A stretch of DNA of 64,000 bases from Chitinophagaceae bacterium. GTDB taxonomy: Bacteria > Bacteroidota > Bacteroidia > Chitinophagales > Chitinophagaceae. Below are positions 26,341 through 35,636 of this stretch, one piece after another. The notes beneath the pieces are model-generated. The model was not told the origin of the DNA. It saw only the letters and a program-made list of their open reading frames with translations, and made no database searches. Numbering within the stretch: position 1 is the first letter of the stretch; each line of letters opens with the position of its first letter. Made by a program: the position numbers and the translations under genes. The DNA is taken from assembly GCA_016702745.1 (NCBI GenBank), contig JADJDJ010000004.1, positions 1 to 64,000 of the forward strand. The letters are read 5' to 3'.

Positions 26341-27896
26341 CTATTTGCTCTGCATCTTTATCACCGGCACAATCATTTCTTCCAGACTCACCCCGCCATG
26401 CTGAAATGTGTTGCGGTAGTAATTGACATAGTGATTATAGTTATTGGGATAACAAAGGAAGCCGTCTTCCTTGGCAAAAATATAAGAAGAGTTCACCGTA
26501 GGCACCGGGAGTCCTGCTTCCCTGGGATCACGGAAGGCCAGTACTTCTTTGGGCTCATAATTTAAGTTACGACCATGTTTGTAGCGCAGGTTGGTGGTGG
26601 TTTGTTTATCCCCCACCACTTTACAGGGATTTTTTACCCTTACACTGCCATGATCGGTTGCCAATACCATGCGGATATTTTTATCAGCAATTTTCTTGAG
26701 TGCCTGGTGCAGCGGCGAATGTTCAAACCAACTGGCGGTGATGCTTCGGTAACTCATTTCATCGCCTGCCAGCTCTTTCAATACTTCCATTTCCGTACGG
26801 GCATGACTCAGCATATCCACAAAATTGTAGACAATTACATTGAGATCATTGTTGAGCAGGTTATGGATATTGTTGACCAGATCCAGTCCGGCCTGGTTAT
26901 TCACCACTTTGGTATAAGATACTTTCAGGTCACCTTTACCCAGTCGTTTTAACTGTGAACGGAAAAACTCTTCTTCATGCAGATTCTTCCCGCCCTGTTC
27001 ATCATCGTTCTTCCACTGCGCCGGAAATTGTTTTTCAATATCTACCGGCAACAAACCGGAAAAGATGGCATTTCTTGCATACTGCGTTGCCGTAGGAAGG
27101 ATACTGTAAAAACTATCTTCTTCGAGAATCCGGAAGCTCTCCGCAAATATGGGTTGAATGGCTTTCCATTGATCAAAACGGAGATTATCGATGAGTACAA
27201 AGAAAAGCGGACTACCCTTTTCCACATGGGGCAGCACTTTAAATTTAAAAAGGGTATGGCTCATCACCGGTCCATCCACGCTTTTGGGATTGACCCAACT
27301 GGCATAATTCCTGGAAACAAATTTGAAAAATTCGGTATTGGCTTCTCCTTTCTGACTTTGTAATACTTCCTGCATTTCCGGACTATCACTTTTCTGCATC
27401 TCCAGTTCCCAGTACACCAGCTTTCTGTAAATATCCATCCACTCATTATAATCCGGATTACTGTTCAAAGCCATGAACAAATTTCGAAACTGCTGCTGGT
27501 AAGCAGTAGTGGTTTTTCAGCCACCAGTCTTTTATTATCAATTATTTTTTTCAGACTCAGCCAGACCTGATTCGGATTCACCGGTTTGATCAGGTAGTCG
27601 CTGATCTGAGATCCGATGGCTTCATCCATCAGATTTTCGGTTTCATTCTTGGTAATCAGTACCACCGGGAGCGACTGATTGATTTCTTTGATCTTGGCCA
27701 GGGTTTCCAGTCCGGTGATACCCGGCATGGACTCATCTATCAGTACCACATCCACCAGGTTTTCCTTTACATAATCAATGGCATCAAAGCCATTGGTAAA
27801 AGTTTGCACCTCATAGCCTTTATTCTCCAGGAACATTTTTTGCGACTGTAAACTTTCAATTTCATCATCTACCCAGATAATTTTTGCTACTGCCAT
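26341..27896 (-). CDS. porX: PorX, T9SS response regulator with PglZ-type phosphatase domain, frame broken
   Basis: PorX, about 518 residues, required for T9SS function and regulation. Receiver domain residues 1-120 with D10/D11 and phospho-acceptor D54 in VDVVLIDESMPGITG. One A is missing in the A5 run (T run 27513-27517 on the plus strand); adding it turns the tail into EKTTTAYQQQFRNLFMALNS and joins a three-helix linker and the alkaline-phosphatase-like PglZ domain. That domain shows the metal/nucleophile region FFVLIDNLRFDQW and LATDHGSVRV. The domain order and length match PorX exactly. Its presence means the organism runs a T9SS, consistent with the sorting domains at 35.6 and 44.8 kb. 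Its start overlaps the upstream gene. Confidence 0.93.
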
Positions 27897-28459
27897 GCTG
27901 TTTTCTTTTTAATCAGGTCTTTATAAAAACTCCGTTCTGTTCCTATTCTTGTTTTTTTAACGGGCCAGCAGTACTGAAAACTGATCTGCCCGTAGTTTTT
28001 TTGTAACCGGTAAAAATCCCTGTTACGGATGGTAGGAATATTGATGCCGACTACTGCTCTGAAATCCCCCAGTCCAATTCCCATTTCCGGTCGAAGTTTA
28101 AAGTTACCGTATTTAAAATCAGTATAGAAAACGGCCGAGAAGCCCAGATCAAACAAGAAGTGCGTAAATATACCCGCCTTGGTTCCAAAAACAGGATCAG
28201 GTCCGGGATAAATCTCTTCAGCAAAATAAATTCCTGTTGACACCGGACCATGCCTGCCATGCTGATGGATCGTTCTGGCCAGCCCGATTTCCAGGTAACG
28301 ATGTGTTTTCACATCATTGTGAAGGCTATGCTGTATATGGAATCCTGTAACTATACCTGTATGCCGGTAACGGGATTGATCAAATACGGGATTATTCTTC
28401 ATTAGCAACGAAACGTTACTTTGTGCCCGGAGACATAAACCAGTCCCGGCAAATAGCAC
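27887..28459 (-). CDS. Exported barrel-like protein coupled to porX
   Basis: About 190 residues, unknown family. The start is uncertain: a GTG at 28459 gives MLFAGTGLCLRAQ, and in-frame codons further upstream (LIRLTANITLLV) would complete a signal peptide but lack an ATG. After the AQ cleavage site, alternating aromatic/polar stretches (RYRHTGIVTGFHIQHSL, RYLEIGLARTIH, FLFDLGFSAVFYTDF, LRPEMGIGLGDFRAVVGIN, GQISFQYCW) look like strands of a small outer-membrane barrel. Its stop overlaps the porX start by ten bases (ATGGCAGTAG), so translation is coupled. A role near the T9SS is inference from this coupling. Confidence 0.65.
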   Translation of the reverse strand: MLFAGTGLCLRAQSNVSLLMKNNPVFDQSRYRHTGIVTGFHIQHSLHNDVKTHRYLEIGLARTIHQHGRHGPVSTGIYFAEEIYPGPDPVFGTKAGIFTHFLFDLGFSAVFYTDFKYGNFKLRPEMGIGLGDFRAVVGINIPTIRNRDFYRLQKNYGQISFQYCWPVKKTRIGTERSFYKDLIKKKTAWQ

Positions 28460-28568
28460 TAAAAGTGTAATATTTGCAGTTAATCTTATCAGGTTTTAAA
28501 AATAATCACTGACCCGGAATACGGGCCAAATTCAAAGTTCTGGTTCATTATTTAACACAATTGCAACA

Positions 28569-29774
28569 ATGAGCGCTGTCCGCAAAATCATCAACGATCC
28601 GGTATATGGTTTTATTACCATCGACCACCCGTTGATCCTTGATATTATTTCTCATCCGGTGTACCAGCGGCTGCGGAATATACACCAGATGGCTTTTGCT
28701 CACCTGGTATATCCCGGTGCGGTGCATTCCCGTCTCCATCATTCACTGGGCGCCTACCACCTGATGTGTATTGCGTTGACAGAATTAAAAAGCAAGGGAG
28801 TGGTTATTACCAACGAAGAAGAACTGGGTGCCAAAATAGCCATCCTGTTACACGACCTGGGTCATGGCCCCTTTTCTCATGCCCTGGAACAAGAGCTGAT
28901 CAAAGATGTGCATCATGAAGAAATATCATTGCTATTGATGCAAAAATTGAATCAGGAATTCGGCGGACAACTGGATATGGCTATTGCCATTTTTACCGGG
29001 CAATATGAAAAAAAATTCCTGCACCAGCTGGTATCCGGGCAATTGGATGTGGACCGGATGGATTATCTGAACCGCGATAGTTTTTTTACCGGTGTGGCAG
29101 AAGGTGTGATTGGGTATGACCGGATCCTGAAAATGCTGGCAGTGCAAGATGGTCAGCTGATGGTGGAAGAAAAAGCCATCTATTCCATTGAAAAATTCCT
29201 GATCAGCCGCCGTCTGATGTACTGGCAGGTTTATCTCCATAAAACCGTAATCTGTGCGGAAAAAATGCTGCAGAAAGTATTGCAACGTGCCGTGGAAGTA
29301 AAGGCCAAGGCTCCTTCTCCTTTTTTAAATATTTTCCTGGAAAGGGGTGAAAAGATGCAGGCCGGTGTGCAGCAATGGCTTTTTGAATTTTGTCAGTTAG
29401 ATGATCATGACCTGATGGGTGCGATCAAGTATTGGCAATTACATGAGGACCGGGTACTTTCCGGTTTATGCAGGGCATTGGTGGAACGAAAATTGCTGAA
29501 GGTTAAACTGCAGGCTGCTCCTTTTGATCCGGTACAGGTACAGGAGAAAAGGGCTGCTGTTGCAACGGCAATGGGTATACGCTATGAAGAAGCCGAATAT
29601 TTTGTATTTACCGGCGAAGCCAGTAATACAACGTATGATCCGGGAGATGAACGAATCAATATCCTGTTCAAAGATGGAAGTATCCGGGATATTTCGGAAG
29701 TAGACAATGCACTTGTACAGCATAACCTGAAGGACACTGTTAAAAAATATTACATTTGTTACCAGCGGATTTGA
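28569..29774 (+). CDS. HD-domain phosphohydrolase (SAMHD1/dNTPase-like)
   Basis: A 401-residue HD-superfamily enzyme related to deoxynucleotide triphosphohydrolases. The metal site is H57 or H58 in HSRLHHSLGAYH, H95/D96 in ILLHDLGHGPFSH and D162 in SGQLDVDRMDYLNRD. The PVYGFITIDHPLILDIISHP opening and YQRLRNIHQMAFAHLVYPGA segment are typical of the group. It likely hydrolyses dNTPs or related nucleotides in the cytoplasm; specificity cannot be read. Frame intact. It is divergent from porX and lies 47 bases upstream of lpxD, probably in one transcript. Confidence 0.87.
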   Translation: MSAVRKIINDPVYGFITIDHPLILDIISHPVYQRLRNIHQMAFAHLVYPGAVHSRLHHSLGAYHLMCIALTELKSKGVVITNEEELGAKIAILLHDLGHGPFSHALEQELIKDVHHEEISLLLMQKLNQEFGGQLDMAIAIFTGQYEKKFLHQLVSGQLDVDRMDYLNRDSFFTGVAEGVIGYDRILKMLAVQDGQLMVEEKAIYSIEKFLISRRLMYWQVYLHKTVICAEKMLQKVLQRAVEVKAKAPSPFLNIFLERGEKMQAGVQQWLFEFCQLDDHDLMGAIKYWQLHEDRVLSGLCRALVERKLLKVKLQAAPFDPVQVQEKRAAVATAMGIRYEEAEYFVFTGEASNTTYDPGDERINILFKDGSIRDISEVDNALVQHNLKDTVKKYYICYQRI

Positions 29775-29821
29775 TGCAGGAATGAGCTATCAGCCGGGCA
29801 TTGAATCAGAAACAAACAACT

Positions 29822-30865
29822 ATGCAATTTCCAGCAGCACAAATCGCCCTGATTGTAAATGGAAGGGTGGAAGGCGACAGCCAGGTCAGCGTATCTTCTT
29901 TTGGAAAAATTGAAGAAGCAGGCCAGGGCCAGCTCAGCTTCCTTGCCAATCCCAAGTATGAGGATTTCCTGTATACTACTGCTGCATCTATTGTAATTGT
30001 CAACGAATCATTTGAACTGAAACAGGCGGTCAATGCCACGCTGATCCGTGTTCCGGATGCCTACACAGCATTTGCCACCCTGCTGGGGAAATACCAGGAG
30101 ATTATGCAACAACAGCTGACCGGCATCCAGCAGCCTGCTTATATTGCCGGCACCGCCAGTTATGGCGACAATGTTTTTATTGGCGCTTTTGCTTATCTCG
30201 GAGAAAATGTAAAACTGGGAAAGAACTGTAAGATCTATCCCCATGTTTTCATTGGAAACAATACAACGGTAGGTGATCATTGCATTATTCATCCGGGGGT
30301 GAAAATTTATCATGATACGCAGATCGGTAATCAGGTGATCATTCATGCCGGCTCGGTAATCGGTAGCGATGGATTTGGTTTTGCCCCGCAGGCCGATGGC
30401 AGTTTCAAAAAAGTTCCCCAGATCGGCAATGTGGTCATCGGCGATCAGGTGGAAATTGGTGCCAATGCCACTATTGACCGGGCGACTATTGGATCCACCT
30501 TAATAAAAAGTGGTGCAAAGCTGGACAACCTGATCCAGGTTGCTCATAATGTGGAAGTGGGACATAGCACAGTGATCGCTGCGCAGGCTGGAATCAGTGG
30601 CAGTACCAAAATCGGCAATGGGGTGATGATTGGCGGGCAGGCTGGTATTGTGGGACATATCCAGCTTGGTGATGGTGCAAAAGTGAATGCTCAAAGCGGA
30701 GTCAGTAAATCCATTGAGGCAGGCAAGGCTGTTACCGGATCACCGGCATATGATTACACAGCTGCCCTTCGCAGTCAGGCCGCTGCCCGTAAATTACCCG
30801 AACTGGAAAAAAGGGTGAAAGAACTGGAAGCCCTGGTCAAACAACTGCTTTCTGAAAAAGTATAA
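29822..30865 (+). CDS. lpxD: UDP-3-O-acylglucosamine N-acyltransferase
   Basis: LpxD, 347 residues, the third step of lipid A synthesis: N-acylation of UDP-3-O-acyl-glucosamine. N-terminal uridine-binding domain to about residue 105, then a left-handed beta helix of hexapeptide repeats (for example GDNVFIGAFAYLGENVKLGK, GVMIGGQAGIVGHIQLGDG) and a C-terminal helix (LPELEKRVKELEALVKQLL). The catalytic histidine is probably in NLIQVAHNVEVGHS. The ATG at 29822 (MQFPAAQIALIVNG) is preferred to a TTG at 29801. lpxC-fabZ lies downstream beyond an inserted opposite-strand gene; lpxA is not in the window. Confidence 0.95.
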   Translation: MQFPAAQIALIVNGRVEGDSQVSVSSFGKIEEAGQGQLSFLANPKYEDFLYTTAASIVIVNESFELKQAVNATLIRVPDAYTAFATLLGKYQEIMQQQLTGIQQPAYIAGTASYGDNVFIGAFAYLGENVKLGKNCKIYPHVFIGNNTTVGDHCIIHPGVKIYHDTQIGNQVIIHAGSVIGSDGFGFAPQADGSFKKVPQIGNVVIGDQVEIGANATIDRATIGSTLIKSGAKLDNLIQVAHNVEVGHSTVIAAQAGISGSTKIGNGVMIGGQAGIVGHIQLGDGAKVNAQSGVSKSIEAGKAVTGSPAYDYTAALRSQAAARKLPELEKRVKELEALVKQLLSEKV

Positions 30866-30910
30866 CCAGTTCTTTGCACCCTGTTCGTTAATATCGCTCT
30901 ATTACAGGAC

Positions 30911-30960
30911 CGACTCTTGAGTCTTGACTCAAGACTATCGACTCAAGACTAAAGACTTCT
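30911..30960. repeat. GACTCAAGACT word repeat with embedded palindrome
   Basis: TCTTGAGTC and GACTCAAGA form a 20-base palindrome (loop TT), followed by ACTATCGACTCAAGACTAAAGACT. It belongs to the GACT word family also seen near 9002, 26226, 54588, 59904 and 60052. It lies between convergent lpxD and the WG-repeat gene and could act as a weak bidirectional terminator. Confidence 0.6.
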
Positions 30961-30964
30961 CTCT

Positions 30965-31542
30965 CTACTCCTTAACCTCTTTCCCTGCCCTGTCAATATT
31001 CTTCATCGCTCCTCCCTTCATCACTCTGGCAATTCCTTCATTAAAAGTATCCGCGAAATTATAAGCATAGCCAATTACCAGTTTTCCTTTTACATCAATA
31101 TAACCCCACTGGTCTTTATTATTGGCAACGGCTGCCAGTCCTTCAGAAAATCTGCCGGCCATCGCAAACTCAAACGGGATGAGCATACTGCCATCATTTC
31201 CCATAAAACCATACTTGCCGTCTTTTTTCACGGCTGCCATTCCATCATGAAAAGAAGCGGCATCTTCAAATTTCAATTCGGCAATTACTTTACCGGTACT
31301 GTCGAGATAACCCCACCGGTTCCCTTTTTTACGGCAGCCAGTCCTTCGCTGAAAGCCAGGGCCTCATCGTATTCCAAGGGAACAATGAGTTTACCTTCCT
31401 GATTTACATAGCCGAATTTATCGTTCTTGCTGACCTTGGCCAGTCCGCACACGCAGTCATCCACAAAATCATACTGTTTGGTCCAGGATTGCCCCTGGAG
31501 CGAAACTGCAATAAAAAGCAGGGGAATAAAGTATTTTTTCAT
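30965..31542 (-). CDS. WG-repeat exported protein, frame broken
   Basis: An exported protein of about 192 residues with signal peptide MKKYFIPLLFIAVSLQGQ and four WG-type repeats (KFGYVNQEGKLIVPLEYDEA, NRWGYLDSTGKVIAEL, KYGFMGNDGSMLIPFEFAMA, QWGYIDVKGKLVIGYAYNFA). The frame breaks in the A6 run (T run 31325-31330 on the plus strand). One more A gives KKGNRWGYLD and joins both halves. WG repeats form a beta scaffold in surface or periplasmic proteins; no activity is known. It interrupts the lpxD/lpxC-fabZ order on the opposite strand. Confidence 0.8.
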
Positions 31543-31675
31543 AACGACTGTTTTGGTGATTAAAATAGTTATCCAACCTCAAGGTAGCCCCCTGTACCAG
31601 CGGATTGCTATGATATTCCGCATCGGATAGTATGATAATCGGCAGGCTGCCCGGGCCCTCCAAACTCATTTGCCA

Positions 31676-31683
31676 TATCTTTG
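31676..31683 (+). promoter_or_regulatory. TAnnTTTG -7 box for lpxC-fabZ
   Basis: TATCTTTG, 46 bases upstream of the ATG at 31730. It matches the Bacteroidota consensus; the -33 element is not clear. If used, upstream codons in the same frame (ATG at 31688) would fall at or before the transcript start, favouring 31730. Confidence 0.45.
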
Positions 31684-31729
31684 CGCGATGATAAAATCTG
31701 CAGAAAATAAACCCTATATTTCGGGTATT

Positions 31730-33105
31730 ATGTCACCCAGTTTCAATTCAGATAAACAGCATACCCTGAAGAATGCTGTCAGCATTTCCGGTACGGGACT
31801 TCATACCGGTGTAATGGCCGACCTGACCCTGAAACCCGCAGCACCGGGTTTTGGATTCCAATTCCAACGGATCGATTTGCCCAGTCAGCCGGTGATCAAA
31901 GCTGATTGTGATCTTGTTACAGATGTGAGCCGCGGCACCACCCTGGAGTCCAATGGAGTTAAAGTAAGTACAGTGGAGCATGTGCTGGCCGCCTTAGTGG
32001 GAATGGGCGTGGATAACTGCATGCTGCTGGACGGCAGTTCCCAACCCTTTGTGGAACTGATCGAAGAGGCCGGAGTGGAAGAACAGGATGCCGCCAAAGT
32101 CTGGTATAGCATTGATGAAAATATTTATTACTACGATGAAAAGAAAAGAGTGGAAATGGTGGCCATGCCATCAGTGGAATACCAGGTAACCACCCTGATC
32201 GATTTCAACTCTCCGGTATTGGGTACCCAGCATGCCGGGCTTAAACACCTGCGTGACTTTAAAGAAGAAATTGCGTCCTGCCGCACTTTTTGTTTCCTGC
32301 ATGAACTGGAAATGCTCCTGGATCATAACCTGATCAAGGGGGTGACCTCAATAATGCCATCGTGATCGTTGACAAACCCGTGGATGATGCGGAGATGGAC
32401 CGGCTGAGAAAAATATTCCGGAAAGAAAGGATTGAAGTAAAAAGCGAAGGATATCTGAATAATCTGGAACTGCGTTTCCCCAATGAACCGGCCCGGCACA
32501 AACTGCTGGATGTGGTGGGTGATCTGGCCTTGATTGGTTATCCGATCAAGGGCAAGATCATTGCCAACCGTCCGGGTCACAGCACCAATGTGGAGTTTGC
32601 CAAAAAGATCAAACAATACATCAAGAAGAACAAACATACCAAGGGGGTTCCTGTTTACAACCCGAATCAGCCTCCGGTGTACGATCAGCAATACATTGAA
32701 AAAACCCTCCCCCACCGTTTTCCATTTGCTTTAGTAGACAAAATCATTGAACTCAGCGATACGCATATTGTCGGGATCAAGAATGTAACTTTTAACGAAT
32801 GGTTCTTCCAGGGACATTTTCCGGGAAACCCGGTGATGCCCGGGGTATTGCAGATTGAAGCCCTGGCCCAGTGCGGAGGTATCCTGGCTATTAATCTCAG
32901 TGGCGGTGGTCAGTATGATACTTATTTCATCAAAATAGATAATTGCAAATTCAAACATATGGTCCGGCCCGGCGATACCCTGATCCTGAAAATGGAGCTT
33001 TCTGCGCCCATTCGCCGGGGAATTTGCGAAATGAGGGGTACGGCCTATGTGGGCAATAAGGTATGTGCCGAGGGCGACCTGGTGGCACAGATTGTGAAAC
33101 GCTGA
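31730..33105 (+). CDS. lpxC-fabZ: Bifunctional LpxC deacetylase / FabZ dehydratase, frame broken
   Basis: A fusion of about 458 residues that joins the committed step of lipid A synthesis with fatty-acid dehydration, a known Bacteroidota arrangement. LpxC residues 1-310: zinc ligands H84 (STVEHVLAAL), H257 and D261 (RHKLLDVVGD), general base H284 in RPGHST. FabZ from about 320: catalytic H363 in QGHFPGNPVMPG and E377 in LQIEALAQCGG. The frame breaks in the G5 run 32338-32342; one more G gives LIKGGDLNNAIVIVDKP. The start at 31730 (MSPSFNSDKQHTLKNAVSIS) is the usual LpxC opening. Essential function, so a sequence error is the likely cause. Confidence 0.95.
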
Positions 33106-33131
33106 AAAAGCCCCCTTCTGTTAACGTTTTT

Positions 33132-33155
33132 AATGCCCCTTTCCGGGGCATTTTT
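33132..33155 (+). terminator. Terminator after lpxC-fabZ
   Basis: Stem AATGCCCC (33132-33139) with GGGGCATT (33145-33152), loop TTTCC, then TTT. Located 27 bases after the stop and before gyrB. Confidence 0.85.
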
Positions 33156-33226
33156 CATTGTGAAAAACATATCCATTTCCGTGTAAAAAAAGCTTTTAAA
33201 TAACGGGTTGCCCCGTGCTATTTCAG

Positions 33227-33234
33227 TACATTTG
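33227..33234 (+). promoter_or_regulatory. TAnnTTTG -7 box for gyrB
   Basis: TACATTTG, 47 bases before the gyrB ATG, with a TTG 16 bases upstream (33208-33210). Spacing is somewhat short of the usual, but the position after a terminator supports a promoter. Confidence 0.5.
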
Positions 33235-33281
33235 TGAGTTGATTTTTTACCCCAAATTTCACTGTGATTTTCAGCTAAATT

Positions 33282-35215
33282 ATGAGTACAGAAACCCCAG
33301 AAAAAACAATCGCACAACCCGGTAGTTATGGTGCGGACAGTATCCAGGTTTTAGAAGGATTGGAAGCCGTACGCAAACGGCCAGCGATGTATATCGGTGA
33401 TATCGGTGTAAAGGGATTACACCACCTGGTATATGAAGTGGTGGATAATTCCATTGACGAAGCACTGGCCGGATATTGCAAAAATATTCAGGTTAATATC
33501 CATGAGGATAATTCCATTTCTGTGGAAGATGATGGCCGTGGTATCCCCACCGGGATGCATACCAAGGAAAATCGTTCTGCCCTTGAAGTGGTCATGACCG
33601 TTCTTCATGCCGGTGGTAAATTCGATAAAGGATCCTATAAAGTTTCCGGTGGATTACATGGTGTGGGGGTCAGTTGTGTGAATGCACTGAGCAGCAAACT
33701 GCATGTTACCGTTAACCGGGAAGGAAAAGTATTTGAACAGGAATATGCCATTGGTGTTCCCCAGTATCCCGTAAGAGAAGTTGGCACGACAAAAAGAGGA
33801 ACCGGGTTCATTTCTGGCCGGATTATTCCATCTTCATCGTATCTGTTTACAATAGAGAGATCCTTGAAAGCCGTCTTCGGGAACTGGCTTATCTGAATCG
33901 TGGCATCCGTATCAACCTGACTGATCTCCGGGAAAAAGATGAGAATGGCGAAAATTACACTTGCAGTTTTTACAGCGAAGGTGGTATCATCGAATTTGTG
34001 GAGATGCTGGACCGCAACGCCGGCCGGAATCCCCTGATTCCCAAACCCCTGTTTTTTGAAGGAAGGGATGAAGCCACCAATGTAGCGGTGGAAGTATCCC
34101 TGCTTTATAACGACAGTTATAACGAACATCTTTATTCTTACGTCAATAATATCAATACCATTGAAGGTGGTACGCATGTGGCCGGCTTCAGAAGAGCCCT
34201 GACCCGGGTATTCAAAAACTATGGTGATCAGAATGGTTTGTTTGAAAGAGCCAAAGTGGAAATTGAAGGAGAGGATTTCAGGGAAGGACTGAGTGCCATC
34301 ATTTCTGTAAAGGTGCCTGAGCCACAGTTTGAAGGACAAACAAAAACCAAACTGGGTAATAACGAAGTAATGGGAGTGGTGGACAGCACCGTTTCCAAAA
34401 TATTATCTGCCTACCTGGAAGAAAATCCGAAAGAAGCCAAGAACATTGTTCAGAAAGTAATCCTGTCTGCACAGGCCCGGATTGCTGCCCGTAAAGCCCG
34501 GGAAAATGTGCAGCGTAAAACGGTTTTATCAGGAGGTGGATTACCCGGCAAACTTGCCGATTGCTCTGACCGTGATCCTGAACGTTGTGAACTGTTCCTG
34601 GTTGAGGGTGATTCGGCCGGCGGAACAGCCAAACAGGGCCGCGACCGTAGTTTCCAGGCGATCCTTCCATTAAGGGGTAAAATCCTGAACGTGGAAAAAG
34701 CCATGGAGCACAGAATCTATGACAATGAGGAGATCCGCAATATGTTCACCGCGCTGGGGGTGAAAATCGGAACCCCTGAAGATCCCAAGGCGCTTGACCT
34801 GAGTAAACTCCGGTATCATAAGCTTATCATCATGACCGATGCCGATGTGGACGGTTCTCACATTGCCACACTGATACTGACTTTTGTATATCGTTACATG
34901 ACCGAACTGGTAAAGCAGGGATACCTCTATATCGCACAGCCGCCACTGTATTTGGTTAAAAAAGGTAAAGAGCAGGCTTATGCCTGGAATGAAACCCAAC
35001 GGAAAGCCTGGGTGGAAAAAATCGGTGCCGGTAAAGAAGAATCAGTGAATATTCAACGATACAAGGGTTTGGGAGAGATGAACGCCGAGCAACTTTGGGA
35101 TACCACGATGAACCCCGCCACCCGTACCCTTAAACTGGTTACGATTGAAAGTGCAGCTGAAGCAGATCGCGTGTTTAGCATGCTGATGGGGGATGAAGTG
35201 GCTCCCAGAAGGTAA
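33282..35215 (+). CDS. gyrB: DNA gyrase subunit B, frame broken
   Basis: GyrB, about 644 residues, the ATPase subunit of gyrase. GHKL ATPase motifs are VVDNSIDEALAG, EDDGRGIPTGMH and KVSGGLHGVGVSCVNALS. The TOPRIM domain has LVEGDSAGGTAKQGRDR and IMTDADVDGSHIATLIL, and the C-terminus RYKGLGEMNAEQLWDTTMNP. One G is missing at 33804-33806; adding it gives RGTGVHFWPDYSIFIVSVYN and restores the frame through EILESRLRELAYLNRG. Length matches forms without the proteobacterial insertion. Essential single-copy gene, so the break is almost certainly an error in the sequence. Confidence 0.96.
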
Positions 35216-35283
35216 TTTATCGAAAGTCATGCCCGGTACGCCAAATTGGATATTTAATCTAAAAGATTGATTTTTAACTGCTT

Positions 35284-35309
35284 AATCCCGCTTAGGCGGG
35301 ATTTTTTTT
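35284..35309 (+). terminator. Terminator after gyrB
   Basis: Stem AATCCCGC (35284-35291) with GCGGGATT (35296-35303), loop TTAG, then a run of T to 35309. Confidence 0.9.
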
Positions 35310-35387
35310 GTCTGGTTGGCAATTTTAACTGCGGTTTCAGGGCAGGATGACGTAATTTCAGCCTTTACTAACACTAAACCGTTAACT

Positions 35388-35588
35388 ATGTCTGAAAAGA
35401 TTACAGCCTACAATGTAAAGACCAAAGAGAAGGGAGTTGAAATGCTGGATGCCGTGATTACCAAAACCGCTAAAGGCGCCTATATGGCCCAGGGCCATGA
35501 TGGCAAAGGAAATAAACTGACCACCCTGATGGGAGAAGCGAAAGCACTGGCTGCCATCAAAGATGGTGTTGCCAAGCAAGGCTGGTAA
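35388..35588 (+). CDS. Small conserved protein of 66 residues
   Basis: A 66-residue soluble protein (MSEKITAYNVKTKEKGVEML opening, ending AIKDGVAKQGW) of unknown function. It is framed by its own gyrB-side terminator at 35284 and an end terminator at 35611-35636, so it forms a separate transcription unit, which supports a real gene despite the length. The sequence suggests a two- or three-stranded sheet plus one helix (GEAKALAAIKDGV). The ATG at 35388 is chosen over an upstream start at 35316, which would extend through non-conserved sequence overlapping the promoter region. Confidence 0.75.
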   Translation: MSEKITAYNVKTKEKGVEMLDAVITKTAKGAYMAQGHDGKGNKLTTLMGEAKALAAIKDGVAKQGW

Positions 35589-35610
35589 AATTGCTGACCA
35601 AATCGAATGA

Positions 35611-35636
35611 CCCCTTCCAAACAGAAGGGGTTTTTT
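35611..35636. terminator. Bidirectional terminator between convergent genes
   Basis: Stem CCCCTTC (35611-35617) with GAAGGGG (35624-35630), then six T. The stop codon of the minus-strand subtilase gene (35635-35637) lies in its T run. Confidence 0.75.

Noticed and set aside
31730..33105. Separate lpxC and fabZ pseudogenes
   Set aside because: A single added G restores one continuous fusion protein with every catalytic residue.
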